A DNA stretch of 17,384 nucleotides from JANWLD01 sp036278875 (GCA_036278875.1 DASUKF010000025.1:1-17384); one strand, 5' to 3'; shown: positions 6,962 through 14,482, numbered from the stretch's first letter. Made by a program: numbers and translations. The notes: generated from the letters alone by a model not told the origin.

Positions 6962-8199
6962 TCAGATAATATTCTAAGCGAGCCCAGTTCCCGCGACAAG
7001 CGCTCTGATAAAACCCTACAGCCACTTTCGGTTATTAACACATCGTCCTCTATACGTATGCCGATGTTTTCCTCGGGTATATATAGGCCGGGTTCAACCG
7101 TTATGACCATGCCTTCTTTAAGCGGCTTTTTGAAGTCACCCACGTCATGTACGTCTATACCTAAGAAATGCGACGTGCTGTGCGGATAGTATTTTCTGAC
7201 TGATGGTTCATCTATTATTTTTATCAGGCCCAGATCTTGCAGCTTTTCGCCCATAAAACCACTTATCGCGCCTTCGTATTCGGGAAGCCGGATACCGGGT
7301 TTAAGCATATCTAGAGCGAACTGCCTGACTTGCATTACTGCATCGTATACTGCCTGTTGGCGCTTGGTCGGCTTGAGTGTGACAGACCTGGTCAGATCTG
7401 AGCAATAATGCGACAGGCTCGCCCCTATATCCATCAGAAGTATTTCGGACGTGTTTATTTGCGAATCATTCTTGCCGTAATGGAGAGTCACGGCATTTTT
7501 GCCACCGGCTATTATCTGTCTGAAAGACGGCTTAAGCCCGCGCTTAGCGTAAAGGTAATCAATTTCGGCGGATATTTCCTGCTCATTTTTATATTTGTCC
7601 AGCTTTTTACCTATAACCTGATACACTTCCATCGTTTCATCGATGACTTTTTGAATTGCTTCTATTTCCGACGGTTGTTTTATAGTCCGAAGTTCGGCGA
7701 TATGTCCGGCTACGTCCGAAAGTTTGAGCCTGGCATTATGACTCTTGAGTTTCTTAATCAAATGTTCCTTGGCCGGGTTTGTATACACAAGGAATCTTTC
7801 GTCAAAAGCTTCGGAGGGCATCATCACGGCCGCATGCCTGATTTTCTTAAGCCTTTTAGACAATCTCTGCCAGCCCTGTTTGCCGGTGAGGGCTTCGTCC
7901 ACTCCGGATTTTTTGGCAAGAGCTTCAAGGTCAATCCCACCGTGAAACGCCAGCCAGCGCTCGTCCAGCTCCGGACCTATCAGATAATCTTCATCCTTGT
8001 CCATAACCAGGATGAAATTAGGCTGGTCGACACCGCACAGGTACCAGAAACTTCCGTCTTGATTAAACTCATAGGTATCGTCATCGCGCGTGCGCTGAAT
8101 CAGACCGTTTGCAGTCAGAATTATCGGTCCCGAATCACCAAAGACTCCGCGAAGTCTTTGCCTGTTGCCTTTAAAAAATTCCGGTGCAAACCCTTTCAT
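6958..8199 (-). CDS. pepP: Xaa-Pro aminopeptidase, M24B family (PepP-like)
   Basis: 413 residues. An N-terminal creatinase-type domain (about 1-165) precedes a pita-bread metallopeptidase domain. The five metal ligands are all visible: D257 and D268 (LLMDIGASLSHYCSDLTRS), H344 (HSTSHFLGIDVHDVG), E369 (TVEPGLY) and E384 (GIRIEDDV). It removes an N-terminal residue next to proline from peptides in the cytosol, which fits an operon with a possible peptide-binding protein. It is the first gene of the operon. No Shine-Dalgarno is present, and the promoter sits so close that the message should be almost leaderless. The symbol follows family resemblance; the exact specificity is inferred. Confidence 0.92.
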   Translation of the reverse strand: MKGFAPEFFKGNRQRLRGVFGDSGPIILTANGLIQRTRDDDTYEFNQDGSFWYLCGVDQPNFILVMDKDEDYLIGPELDERWLAFHGGIDLEALAKKSGVDEALTGKQGWQRLSKRLKKIRHAAVMMPSEAFDERFLVYTNPAKEHLIKKLKSHNARLKLSDVAGHIAELRTIKQPSEIEAIQKVIDETMEVYQVIGKKLDKYKNEQEISAEIDYLYAKRGLKPSFRQIIAGGKNAVTLHYGKNDSQINTSEILLMDIGASLSHYCSDLTRSVTLKPTKRQQAVYDAVMQVRQFALDMLKPGIRLPEYEGAISGFMGEKLQDLGLIKIIDEPSVRKYYPHSTSHFLGIDVHDVGDFKKPLKEGMVITVEPGLYIPEENIGIRIEDDVLITESGCRVLSERLSRELGSLRILSE

Positions 8200-8208
8200 A
8201 ATCAGTTA

Positions 8209-8236
8209 GTCATAATATCACAATTACTAAGGTCAA
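8209..8236 (-). promoter_or_regulatory. Promoter of the pepP-secG-oxidase operon
   Basis: On the minus strand TTGACC (8231-8236) and TATGAC (8209-8214) are 16 bases apart. The -10 ends 9 bases before the pepP ATG (8197-8199), so the RNA would start about 3 bases before the start codon. Confidence 0.5.
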
Positions 8237-8313
8237 CCACCGCTCCGTCAGATTGTGCTTACTCTTGCAAAATTAAATCAATGATAAGAAAATGAACTCA
8301 AAGGGAGAAGATA

Positions 8314-8832
8314 ATGAGCCAGCCGGCAAAAACTGTGGGTACAGAAAAACGATTCATAGAAGGACGGCAGGGATTTTTAATTCCGGAAGTTGATACGGCC
8401 CAGCTTAGCCCTAGTGAATTTTTGCAGTTTTTTAGAGACGCCTTAAACGCAAATTTAGAAGCTAGTACAGGACGCAAAGCGAGTTTTTACTTTTCGCGAG
8501 CTTATCCCTTCAGCCAACGATTCGTATTGCCCTCATCAGAAAATCATCCGTTGATATTAATGCAGTATAGCCAGAGCGGACACCAGAACTCATTTGGCGA
8601 TAAAGCGACCCACGATATTCTGGTAGAGCCGGAAAAGCCAGGTGATTTTGAACCATTCTTACAAATTAACCACCCGGTTGAGCTGCAGACACTGGCCATA
8701 TCGCCAGCTAACGGAGAAGGTTTGATATTCTATTCGCGAGGGGGCACTACCGGGGAGTTCGGAGAAGGCACTCCCGCGGAAAGGCATAACTTAGGGCGAG
8801 TCGCCTCAGATTTTGTAGAGCTGGTTTCCTAA
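8314..8832 (+). CDS. Unrecognised soluble protein
   Basis: 172 residues, not recognised. There is no signal peptide, membrane segment or clear motif. The composition is mixed alpha/beta, with a segment SPSEFLQFFRDALNANLEAS (helical) followed by beta-like stretches (KASFYFSRAYPF, HPLILMQYSQSG) and GLIFYSRGGTTGEFGEG. The ATG is backed by AAGGGAGA six bases upstream, so it is very likely expressed. It is divergent from pepP and converges on uvrC, with the two stop codons overlapping (8829-8832). I see no convincing promoter and give no function. Confidence 0.75.
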   Translation: MSQPAKTVGTEKRFIEGRQGFLIPEVDTAQLSPSEFLQFFRDALNANLEASTGRKASFYFSRAYPFSQRFVLPSSENHPLILMQYSQSGHQNSFGDKATHDILVEPEKPGDFEPFLQINHPVELQTLAISPANGEGLIFYSRGGTTGEFGEGTPAERHNLGRVASDFVELVS

Positions 8833-10277
8833 GGGCTTTTTAATAAATGCCGGGATAATATACTGGCTTTGCTTTTGCCTATTAAGTTTTGTATCTCTGC
8901 CTGTCTAGCACTGGAAAGAGCACTGACACTTCCGAAATGTCTGAGTAATTTTCTTCGGGTTGCTGGACCGATACCAGGGATGGTATCCAAGACGGATTCA
9001 CTCTGGCGGCCGCGCTTGAGCGTGCTATGGTAGCTGACTGCGAAACGGTGGCTCTCGTCCCTTATGCGCTGGAGAAGCTTGAGTGCATCACTGGAATGTC
9101 CAAGCACCCTAACGTCATATTGCAAACTTTTTGCAATAGGGCGCGTTGGCTGCGGGATTATTATTTCTTCGTATCTTTTTGCCAGACCTATAAGTGGTAT
9201 TTCCAACTCCAGCTCGCTCAATGCGGACAGGGCCGCGCTTACCTGGCCCTTGCCGCCGTCTATCAGGATAAGGTCCGGTCTGCCCCATTTTTTTATATTG
9301 GTCTGTGAGAATCTCCTGGTCATCACTTCCCTCATGTGCGCGAAATCGTCGTTGCCCTTTATGCGCGATTTGAATTTCCTGTACTCGCTCTTGTCCGGTA
9401 CGCCGGCTATAAAAACTACCATGCTGGCAACCGTGTCTGTTCCCTGCATATGGGAAATATCATAGCCTTCCACGCGTCTGGGTATATCTATATTAAGCAG
9501 CTGGGACAGCTCTACCAGACCGCGGTCTTTGCTAATATCCAGGCTCTCACGATCGCCGAATATTATCTGGTTGTCCAATTTCCTTAGTGCAAACAATTTG
9601 TTGCGTAGAACCGCTGCTTCCTCAAAGTTTTTTTTCTTGGCGGCCTGTTTCATCTGTTTTTCCATGTCGCTTACGAGTTTCTTGCGCTTGCCGGTCATGT
9701 AAAGAATGAGCCTGGAAAGATTCTTCTTATAATCTTTCAGGTTTGTCATATCCGCTTCCAGCCCCGGACATAATCCTATCTGTGCCTGCAGACAAGCACG
9801 TTTGGGTATGTTAGTCGGCGCATGGGTGGAATACGGGAAAACTTTGCGCAGATACCTGAGCGCGCGGCTTATCACAAACTTGCTCAGGAACGGTCCGTAA
9901 TATTTCGCCCCGTCGTCCAGCGGCCGCCTGGTGAAAGATACCGAAGGATAGCTGGAATTAATATCTATGCGCACGTACACGAAGCTTTTATCGTCGCGCA
10001 GCAGTATATTGTACTTCGGCATGTAGCGGCGTATCATCTCGGCCTCAACGAAAAGCGCATCCATCTCGGTTTCGAGCTCCAGCCAGTCTACATCTGCTAT
10101 ATCAGCTACTAAAGCGTCGGTCTTGGGGTCAAACGCCCGGCTCTTTTGAAAGTATTGCCTTACGCGGTTGCGCAAGATCGCCGCCTTGCCGATATAAATA
10201 ATCTCGCCGGATTTATCCTTATAAAAATAAACCCCCGGCGCCTTCGGCAACCCTGATAATTTATCTTGCAAGCTCAT
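8829..10277 (-). CDS. uvrC: Excinuclease ABC subunit C
   Basis: 482 residues from the ATG at 10277. A longer in-frame start at 10376 adds 33 residues inside trhO and is rejected, because PKAPGVYFYKDKSGEIIYIGK is the usual UvrC N-terminus. Domains: GIY-YIG nuclease (about 12-90), UVR helix binding UvrB (about 205-235), RNase-H-like nuclease with D273 (GYDISH), D310/D311, D340 (LILIDGGKGQ) and H410 (DESHRF), and a tandem helix-hairpin-helix end (VLDTIPGIGPATRRKLL). All catalytic parts are present, so it should make both incisions in nucleotide excision repair. It is shorter than the roughly 600 residues of E. coli UvrC. Of the four cysteines that bind an iron-sulfur cluster there, only C162 and C170 are seen. 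Its ATG overlaps the trhO stop (ATGA). Confidence 0.95.
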   Translation of the reverse strand: MSLQDKLSGLPKAPGVYFYKDKSGEIIYIGKAAILRNRVRQYFQKSRAFDPKTDALVADIADVDWLELETEMDALFVEAEMIRRYMPKYNILLRDDKSFVYVRIDINSSYPSVSFTRRPLDDGAKYYGPFLSKFVISRALRYLRKVFPYSTHAPTNIPKRACLQAQIGLCPGLEADMTNLKDYKKNLSRLILYMTGKRKKLVSDMEKQMKQAAKKKNFEEAAVLRNKLFALRKLDNQIIFGDRESLDISKDRGLVELSQLLNIDIPRRVEGYDISHMQGTDTVASMVVFIAGVPDKSEYRKFKSRIKGNDDFAHMREVMTRRFSQTNIKKWGRPDLILIDGGKGQVSAALSALSELELEIPLIGLAKRYEEIIIPQPTRPIAKSLQYDVRVLGHSSDALKLLQRIRDESHRFAVSYHSTLKRGRQSESVLDTIPGIGPATRRKLLRHFGSVSALSSARQAEIQNLIGKSKASILSRHLLKSP

Positions 10278-11158
10278 TTTATTTCGGCCAAGGAATGGTT
10301 TTCGCAAAAGATTTTCTGACCGTCTTTGCAGGATTCGCATATCAGGACCAGACGGTTGCAGGACTTGTCGGCACAATTTTCAAAATTGCTGGTTTTACCG
10401 GCACAGTGAACACATTCGCCTATGTCTTTGGATTTATCGGAAAACTTATGGTTCATCCGGCCGTCAAATATATATAGATTGCCTTCCCACAGGCCGTCAT
10501 CGCCGTATTTTTCACCGTATTTCACTATGCCGCCGTCCATCTGGTAGACCTCTTTGAAACCGCGGTTTTTCATCAGCACGGAAAGTACTTCACAGCGTAT
10601 TCCACCGGTGCAGTACGTGACTACCGGTTTGTCCTTGATATCGTCGTACTTGCCTGACTCAATCTCGCTGACGAAATCGCGCGTCGTTTTAGTATCCGGG
10701 ACTATGGCGTCTTTGAACCTGCCGACCTGGGCTTCGTAAGCATTGCGTCCGTCAAAGAATATGACTTCATCGCCGCGTTCTTTTACCAGCTTGTGCACGG
10801 CCTCCGGCTTGAGGTGCTTGCCACCGCCGACAACACCTTGCTCATTGACTTTTACTTCGTCGGTTTTTTTGAAGCTGACCAGTTCATCGCGGACTTTTAC
10901 GCTAAGGCGGGAGAATTCCCTGCCATCTCCGTCGCTCCATTTGTACTGTATTGCGCGGAACCTGCCGGACGCGTTCATCGCCCGCTTGTATTTACGCAAA
11001 TTCTCAATATTTCCGCCAAGCGTTCCGTTAATACCGTGCGGGCTGACTATGATGCGGCCTTTTAATCCGAGATTGGCACACAATTCTTTTTGCCAAAGCA
11101 TAGCCATCTGAGGGTCCGGCAAGGGCACGAACTTATAGAATAAAATCACCTTGTTCAT
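10274..11158 (-). CDS. trhO: tRNA uridine-34 hydroxylase (rhodanese-family TrhO)
   Basis: 294 residues, matching YceA/TrhO. An N-terminal acylphosphatase-like domain has SPHGINGTLGG (39-49). A rhodanese domain (about 115-225) has DGRNAYE and the active-site loop YCTGGIRCE with C183. A cysteine-rich tail follows (C249, C252, C262, C267, C274, C277, C285, H288), probably binding zinc. It hydroxylates U34 of certain tRNAs in an oxygen-dependent step. It has no Shine-Dalgarno, and its TATAAT lies 8 bases from the ATG, so the message should be leaderless. It is translationally coupled to uvrC downstream and divergent from the PaaX-like gene. Confidence 0.93.
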   Translation of the reverse strand: MNKVILFYKFVPLPDPQMAMLWQKELCANLGLKGRIIVSPHGINGTLGGNIENLRKYKRAMNASGRFRAIQYKWSDGDGREFSRLSVKVRDELVSFKKTDEVKVNEQGVVGGGKHLKPEAVHKLVKERGDEVIFFDGRNAYEAQVGRFKDAIVPDTKTTRDFVSEIESGKYDDIKDKPVVTYCTGGIRCEVLSVLMKNRGFKEVYQMDGGIVKYGEKYGDDGLWEGNLYIFDGRMNHKFSDKSKDIGECVHCAGKTSNFENCADKSCNRLVLICESCKDGQKIFCENHSLAEIK

Positions 11159-11166
11159 CTGGATAT

Positions 11167-11175
11167 ATTATAACA
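11167..11175 (-). promoter_or_regulatory. Extended -10 promoter of trhO-uvrC
   Basis: On the minus strand TGTTATAAT, a perfect -10 with the TGn extension, ends 8 bases before the trhO ATG (11156-11158). There is no good -35. The RNA should begin within a base or two of the start codon. Confidence 0.65.
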
Positions 11176-11202
11176 AAAACCGAGTTAATAATTCCCGTCA
11201 AA

Positions 11203-11222
11203 ATTTGACCGGCCGGACATAA
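11203..11222. promoter_or_regulatory. Operator-like palindrome in the PaaX-like gene promoter
   Basis: This 20-base site matches the perfect palindrome at 11731-11750 at 17 of 20 positions and shares CCGGCCGGACATAA exactly. It covers the -35 box and part of the spacer of the promoter of the regulator gene, the expected place for autorepression. It also lies between the divergent trhO and regulator promoters. Confidence 0.65.
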
Positions 11223-11234
11223 TTTGAATATTAT
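11205..11234 (+). promoter_or_regulatory. Promoter of the PaaX/Cas2-like regulator gene
   Basis: TTGACC (11205-11210) and TATTAT (11229-11234) are 18 bases apart. The -10 ends 7 bases before the ATG (11242), so transcription should start at or next to the start codon. Confidence 0.65.
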
Positions 11235-11241
11235 TAAGTTT

Positions 11242-11721
11242 ATGAAAAAACCCGCCGAAACAACCAAGTTCGTCCTGGAAGCTTTCGTTCCTTACACCAA
11301 AGCGAATATCCTGCTTTCCTTCAAGCCTTCTTTATTCTTCAATGAGTTGGAGAAGAAATCCGGCAGAAAAAAACGTTCGCTGGAATCGGCTTATTACCGG
11401 CTGATAAAGAAAGGTCTGATAGAACTGGATGACAAACGCATGCCGCGTCTTACAGCCAAAGGACAACGCAAAGCCATGACTTACCAGCCGGAGCGCTTGA
11501 AGTTCGGAGCGCACCTGATAGTAATTTTCGATATACCCGAAAGCGAACGGCGCAAAAGACGCAGACTGCGCATGATTCTGCAGGAACTGTCATTTAGAAA
11601 AGTTCAGCAAAGCGTATGGGAAACAAAGTACGATTACCGCGAACATCTGCGCGCTGAGATAGCCGAGATGAATCTGCAGGAATACGTGCAGGTCTATGAA
11701 GCAGCACCTATAGAACTGTAA
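11242..11721 (+). CDS. PaaX-like transcriptional regulator: winged helix plus Cas2-like domain
   Basis: 159 residues from the ATG at 11242. A TTG at 11224 would add six residues but lies inside the promoter, overlapping the spacer ahead of the -10 box, and is rejected. Residues about 20-80 look like a winged helix (NELEKKSGRKKRSLESAYYRL, then a wing around LIELDDKRMPRLTAKG). Residues about 88-155 resemble the Cas2 ferredoxin fold as found in PaaX: LIVIFDIPESERRKRRRLR with D97 where Cas2 has its first-strand aspartate, then LSFRKVQQSVWETKYD. There are no other cas genes or CRISPR repeats, so a DNA-binding regulator is the better reading. It lacks the long C-terminal part of classical PaaX (about 300 residues). 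Palindromes lie on its promoter and just after its stop. The effector is unknown. Confidence 0.85.
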   Translation: MKKPAETTKFVLEAFVPYTKANILLSFKPSLFFNELEKKSGRKKRSLESAYYRLIKKGLIELDDKRMPRLTAKGQRKAMTYQPERLKFGAHLIVIFDIPESERRKRRRLRMILQELSFRKVQQSVWETKYDYREHLRAEIAEMNLQEYVQVYEAAPIEL

Positions 11722-11730
11722 ATTTGCAAA

Positions 11731-11750
11731 TTATGTCCGGCCGGACATAA
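11731..11750. promoter_or_regulatory. Perfect 20-bp palindrome, candidate operator
   Basis: TTATGTCCGGCCGGACATAA is its own reverse complement. It starts 9 bases after the regulator stop codon and ends 33 bases before the TGGTATAAT box of the exporter promoter. No loop and no T-run make it unlikely to be a terminator. Confidence 0.7.
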
Positions 11751-11783
11751 TCCGGCGGAGTATTTCGGATTTTTTGCCGGGTG

Positions 11784-11792
11784 TGGTATAAT
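11784..11792 (+). promoter_or_regulatory. Extended -10 promoter upstream of the ABC exporter (distal)
   Basis: TGGTATAAT is a perfect -10 with the TGn extension. The -35 position (11764-11769, TTCGGA) is poor. Transcription from about 11799 would carry the half-operator at 11823 and the short leader ORF at 11837. Confidence 0.6.
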
Positions 11793-11822
11793 GTATTCTA
11801 ACGTTGCAAAAATAAAGGAAAG

Positions 11823-11834
11823 GGCCGGACAAAA
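11823..11834 (+). promoter_or_regulatory. Half-site of the palindromic operator
   Basis: GGCCGGACAAAA matches one arm of the palindrome (GGCCGGACATAA) at 11 of 12 positions. The other arm is not conserved. It lies about 25 bases into the transcript from the distal promoter. Confidence 0.35.
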
Positions 11835-11836
11835 GC

Positions 11837-11893
11837 ATGTGGACTAACAATCCTGATACTTTAGTTGACACGGTCTTTTCCGTTTCTCTTTAG
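11837..11893 (+). CDS. Possible 18-codon leader ORF before the ABC exporter
   Basis: An ORF encoding MWTNNPDTLVDTVFSVSL ends in TAG at 11891-11893. A purine-rich AAGGAAAGGG lies 12 or more bases upstream, which is longer than ideal. It lies on the leader from the distal promoter and ends 60 bases before the exporter ATG. It may be chance; leader peptides ahead of ABC drug-resistance genes are a known theme in other bacteria. Confidence 0.25.
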   Translation: MWTNNPDTLVDTVFSVSL

Positions 11894-11917
11894 AAAACTT
11901 CTTATTAATCTTATAAT
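11889..11917 (+). promoter_or_regulatory. Proximal promoter of the ABC exporter
   Basis: TTTAGA (11889-11894) and TATAAT (11912-11917) are 17 bases apart. The start near 11924 gives a leader of about 30 bases that contains GGAGGAG (11941-11947), a strong ribosome binding site. Confidence 0.55.
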
Positions 11918-11953
11918 TAGCATAAACATGCTGGCTTTTAGGAGGAGCCGGTA

Positions 11954-13735
11954 ATGGACGAACATAGAAGCAGACAGGCTTACGGCCTGGTTATAAAACA
12001 CTACTGGCGACAGCTGCTCTTAAGCTGGAAGTACAGCTTTAGCGGACTGATACTTACCGGTATCGGCACTATACTGGTATTTTATGTACCGCCTCTTATA
12101 ATAGCCAAGCTTTTAGCGCGTTACGGCGGCCATCCTTTGCCCGGGCCCGGCGAGCTTGTACCTTACCTGGTAGGATTTTCCGGCCTATGGTTCGTCGGCG
12201 AGCTGTGCTGGCGCATAGCCGTACATTTTATGAACAAAGCCGAATCGGACGGTATAAGGCGTCTATACAATGACGCGATGCGCTACATGATGGAGAAGGA
12301 TCTGGCTTTCTTCCATAACAACTTTGCCGGCTCACTGACTAAAAAGACCACCGGTTATGCCAACAGGTACTTGGAAGTTACTGATACCCTGCTGTTCAAC
12401 GTTTCACCCAACCTTATACCGCTGGCGTTCATCAGCTATATACTGTGGCAATACTCGCCTGTTTTGGTCTATGCGCTGATAGGCATGATGACAGTTACGC
12501 TTTTAGCGGTTGTACCTCTTATCCGGCGGCGGCGCAAGCTGGTGACCGTACGCGAGACTGCCAGTAACAAGGTGTCAGGCTATGTCGCGGATATTTATTC
12601 CAACGTCGACGCTGTCAGGGCCTTCGGCAATGAGAAGTTTGAAAAGGAACATCATAAAAGCCATGTGCTGGATTATGCCTTCAAGTCCAAGAGGTCATGG
12701 GATTTTCAGAACCAGCGGATAGACCTTATCGTCTCCCCTATTTTCGTAGCTATCAACCTTGTCGGCATAATATTGGCCCTTGAAATAGCAAAAGGAAAAG
12801 GCGCTGGTATAGAAGCCGTATTCGTAACATTCAGCTACTACGCTTTCTTCACCCGGTTCCTTTGGGAATTCAACAGTATTTATCGGCGCATGGAAACAGC
12901 GCTTAGCGACGCGGCCCAGTTTACCGAACTGCTCATAGACGAGCCCGGGATAAAGGACGTGGAAAAACCACGGCCGTTCAAAGCAACCGAAGGCAGAATA
13001 GAATTCAAAGATGTCAGTTTCCGCTATGAGGATAACGAGGAGTCAGGCTTGTTTGAAAACTTCAACTTAAACATAGAACCGGGCCAGAAAATCGGATTGG
13101 TAGGACATTCCGGCGGTGGCAAAACGACTCTGACAAAACTGATCCTGAGATTCATGGATATCGAAAGAGGAGCCATTCTGATAGACGGCCAGGATATATC
13201 AAAGGTACGCCAGAGCCGGTTCCGGGCATATATAAGCTACGTACCCCAGGACCCTTATATGTTCCACCGTTCCATTGACGACAACATCAGATACGGTAAA
13301 TTGGACGCTACAGAGGAAGAAATCCGTAAAGCTGCCAAGGCCAGCCACAGCCAGGAATTTATAGACCGTCTGCCTGATAGGTACGATACGCTCATCGGCG
13401 AGCGGGGCGTGAAGTTATCCGGCGGTCAGCGCCAGCGTATAGCGATAGCGCGCGCGATGATAAAGGATGCGCCGATACTGCTTCTGGATGAAGCTACCAG
13501 CGCCCTGGACAGCGAGTCGGAAAAACTTATCCAGGACGCATTATGGAAACTCATGGAAGGCAAGACCGCCATAGTAATAGCACACCGTCTAAGCACCATA
13601 CAGCGTATGGACAGGATAATCGTCATGGAAGAAGGGCGCATAGTCGAGGACGGCAGCCACAAGGAACTGCTGGAGAAGAAAGGCATCTATGCCGAGCTAT
13701 GGAAACACCAGAGCGGCGGCTTTTTGGAAGATTGA
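11954..13735 (+). CDS. ABC exporter, fused membrane and ATPase domains (multidrug/lipid type)
   Basis: 593 residues, the usual size of a half-transporter that works as a dimer. Six membrane helices fill about residues 25-310. The ATPase domain has Walker A GHSGGGKT (384-391), a Q-loop (YVPQDPYMF), the signature LSGGQ (488-492), Walker B ILLLDE with D512 and E513, and the H-loop H544. All catalytic residues are intact, so it should drive export of lipids, drugs or peptides. No cysteine-peptidase domain is present. The substrate is not readable from sequence. A strong GGAGGAG precedes the ATG. The promoter region carries the palindrome shared with the PaaX-like gene, so control by that regulator is likely. 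It converges on the L25 gene with a one-base gap and no terminator. Confidence 0.95.
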   Translation: MDEHRSRQAYGLVIKHYWRQLLLSWKYSFSGLILTGIGTILVFYVPPLIIAKLLARYGGHPLPGPGELVPYLVGFSGLWFVGELCWRIAVHFMNKAESDGIRRLYNDAMRYMMEKDLAFFHNNFAGSLTKKTTGYANRYLEVTDTLLFNVSPNLIPLAFISYILWQYSPVLVYALIGMMTVTLLAVVPLIRRRRKLVTVRETASNKVSGYVADIYSNVDAVRAFGNEKFEKEHHKSHVLDYAFKSKRSWDFQNQRIDLIVSPIFVAINLVGIILALEIAKGKGAGIEAVFVTFSYYAFFTRFLWEFNSIYRRMETALSDAAQFTELLIDEPGIKDVEKPRPFKATEGRIEFKDVSFRYEDNEESGLFENFNLNIEPGQKIGLVGHSGGGKTTLTKLILRFMDIERGAILIDGQDISKVRQSRFRAYISYVPQDPYMFHRSIDDNIRYGKLDATEEEIRKAAKASHSQEFIDRLPDRYDTLIGERGVKLSGGQRQRIAIARAMIKDAPILLLDEATSALDSESEKLIQDALWKLMEGKTAIVIAHRLSTIQRMDRIIVMEEGRIVEDGSHKELLEKKGIYAELWKHQSGGFLED

Positions 13736-13736
13736 T

Positions 13737-14447
13737 TTATTCTTTAGCTTCTTCGTCCGAAGATTGTTCAGATGAACCGCTCTCGGGCGCGGCTTCGCCT
13801 TCCTCTGCGGTCTCGCCGGCGCCTTCTTCACCCTCGGCAGCTGTGCCCTCGGCAGCCTGCTGTTCGGCCAGGGCCGCATCGGCCTCGGCTATCTGATCTT
13901 TCGGCATTTCCACGGTAGCTATGACTTGTTCTGCCTCGTTCTTGATAGTTATGGTGCTTGGCAGTCTTATGTCGGACACATGGAGCTTATTGCCGACTTC
14001 TCCCAGGGCGCTTGCGTCTACTTCCACTACGTCTATAAGGTCTTTCGGCAAAGCCTCTACGGTTATGTGGTCAAGATTTTTCAATACCAGAAGACTGGCG
14101 CGCTCAGCCGGAATGTCACCGACTAACCTTAGAGGTATCTCAGCGGTAACTTTCTCGTCTTCTTTGATAGCCTGGAACACCGCATGCAGCACGGTGCTGC
14201 TGGCCGGAGCATTAACTACTTCCTTGATAATCGTGGTGTATTTCTTGCCACCTACGTCCAGCTTGATGGCGTGGTGCTTGCCTGCAGCGCTGAAGGCCTT
14301 TTTAAAGTCCAAAGAAGGAACGGAAACATGCACGGAGTCTTTGCCGCGTTCGTGAATAACGCCGGGCGTCTGTCCGTCGTTTCTCAATTTTTTAACTTGT
14401 TTGCCTATGACATCCCTTTTTTGGGCAGCCAGAGTTATATCAGCCAT
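13737..14447 (-). CDS. rplY: 50S ribosomal protein L25, long Ctc/TL5 form
   Basis: 236 residues. The N-terminal domain (about 1-92) has the L25 5S-rRNA-binding fold, with KRDVIGKQVKKLRNDGQTPGVI. The second beta domain (about 97-182) has IPLRLVGDIPAERASLLVLKNLDHI and LPKDLIDVVEVD, as in TL5/Ctc. The tail (about 183-236) is a disordered Ala/Glu/Ser-rich acidic extension of about 50 residues, a common addition in this form. It binds 5S rRNA in the large subunit. A weak GAAAGG lies 11 bases before the ATG, within a 20-base leader. Its promoter is back to back with that of dedA. Confidence 0.95.
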   Translation of the reverse strand: MADITLAAQKRDVIGKQVKKLRNDGQTPGVIHERGKDSVHVSVPSLDFKKAFSAAGKHHAIKLDVGGKKYTTIIKEVVNAPASSTVLHAVFQAIKEDEKVTAEIPLRLVGDIPAERASLLVLKNLDHITVEALPKDLIDVVEVDASALGEVGNKLHVSDIRLPSTITIKNEAEQVIATVEMPKDQIAEADAALAEQQAAEGTAAEGEEGAGETAEEGEAAPESGSSEQSSDEEAKE

Positions 14448-14473
14448 AAATCAACATACCTTTCGTTTGCCGT

Positions 14474-14482
14474 ATTATACCA
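14474..14482 (-). promoter_or_regulatory. Extended -10 promoter of rplY
   Basis: TGGTATAAT on the minus strand. RNA would start near 14467 and leave about 20 bases of leader. It is the same nine bases as the distal exporter promoter, again without a clear -35. Confidence 0.6.

Noticed and set aside
7408..8295. 295-codon plus-strand ORF opposite pepP
   Set aside because: It is a shadow of the well-supported minus-strand aminopeptidase gene. It has no family motifs and no ribosome binding site.
10278..10376. N-terminal 33-residue extension of UvrC
   Set aside because: It lies inside the trhO coding region in another frame and precedes the normal UvrC start. The ATGA overlap at 10274-10277 gives a natural start.
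11242..11721. Cas2 of a CRISPR system
   Set aside because: It has an N-terminal winged helix, no cas1 or other cas genes nearby, and no repeat-spacer array anywhere in the window. The PaaX-like reading fits better.
11731..11750. Palindrome as a terminator of the regulator gene
   Set aside because: The two 10-base arms meet with no loop, and no T-run follows. A near copy sits in a promoter, which favours an operator.
11865..11893. TTGACA (11865-11870) as -35 of an exporter promoter
   Set aside because: At 17-18 bases downstream there is only CTTTAG/TTTAGA, a poor -10. The TTTAGA-17-TATAAT pair further down is better.
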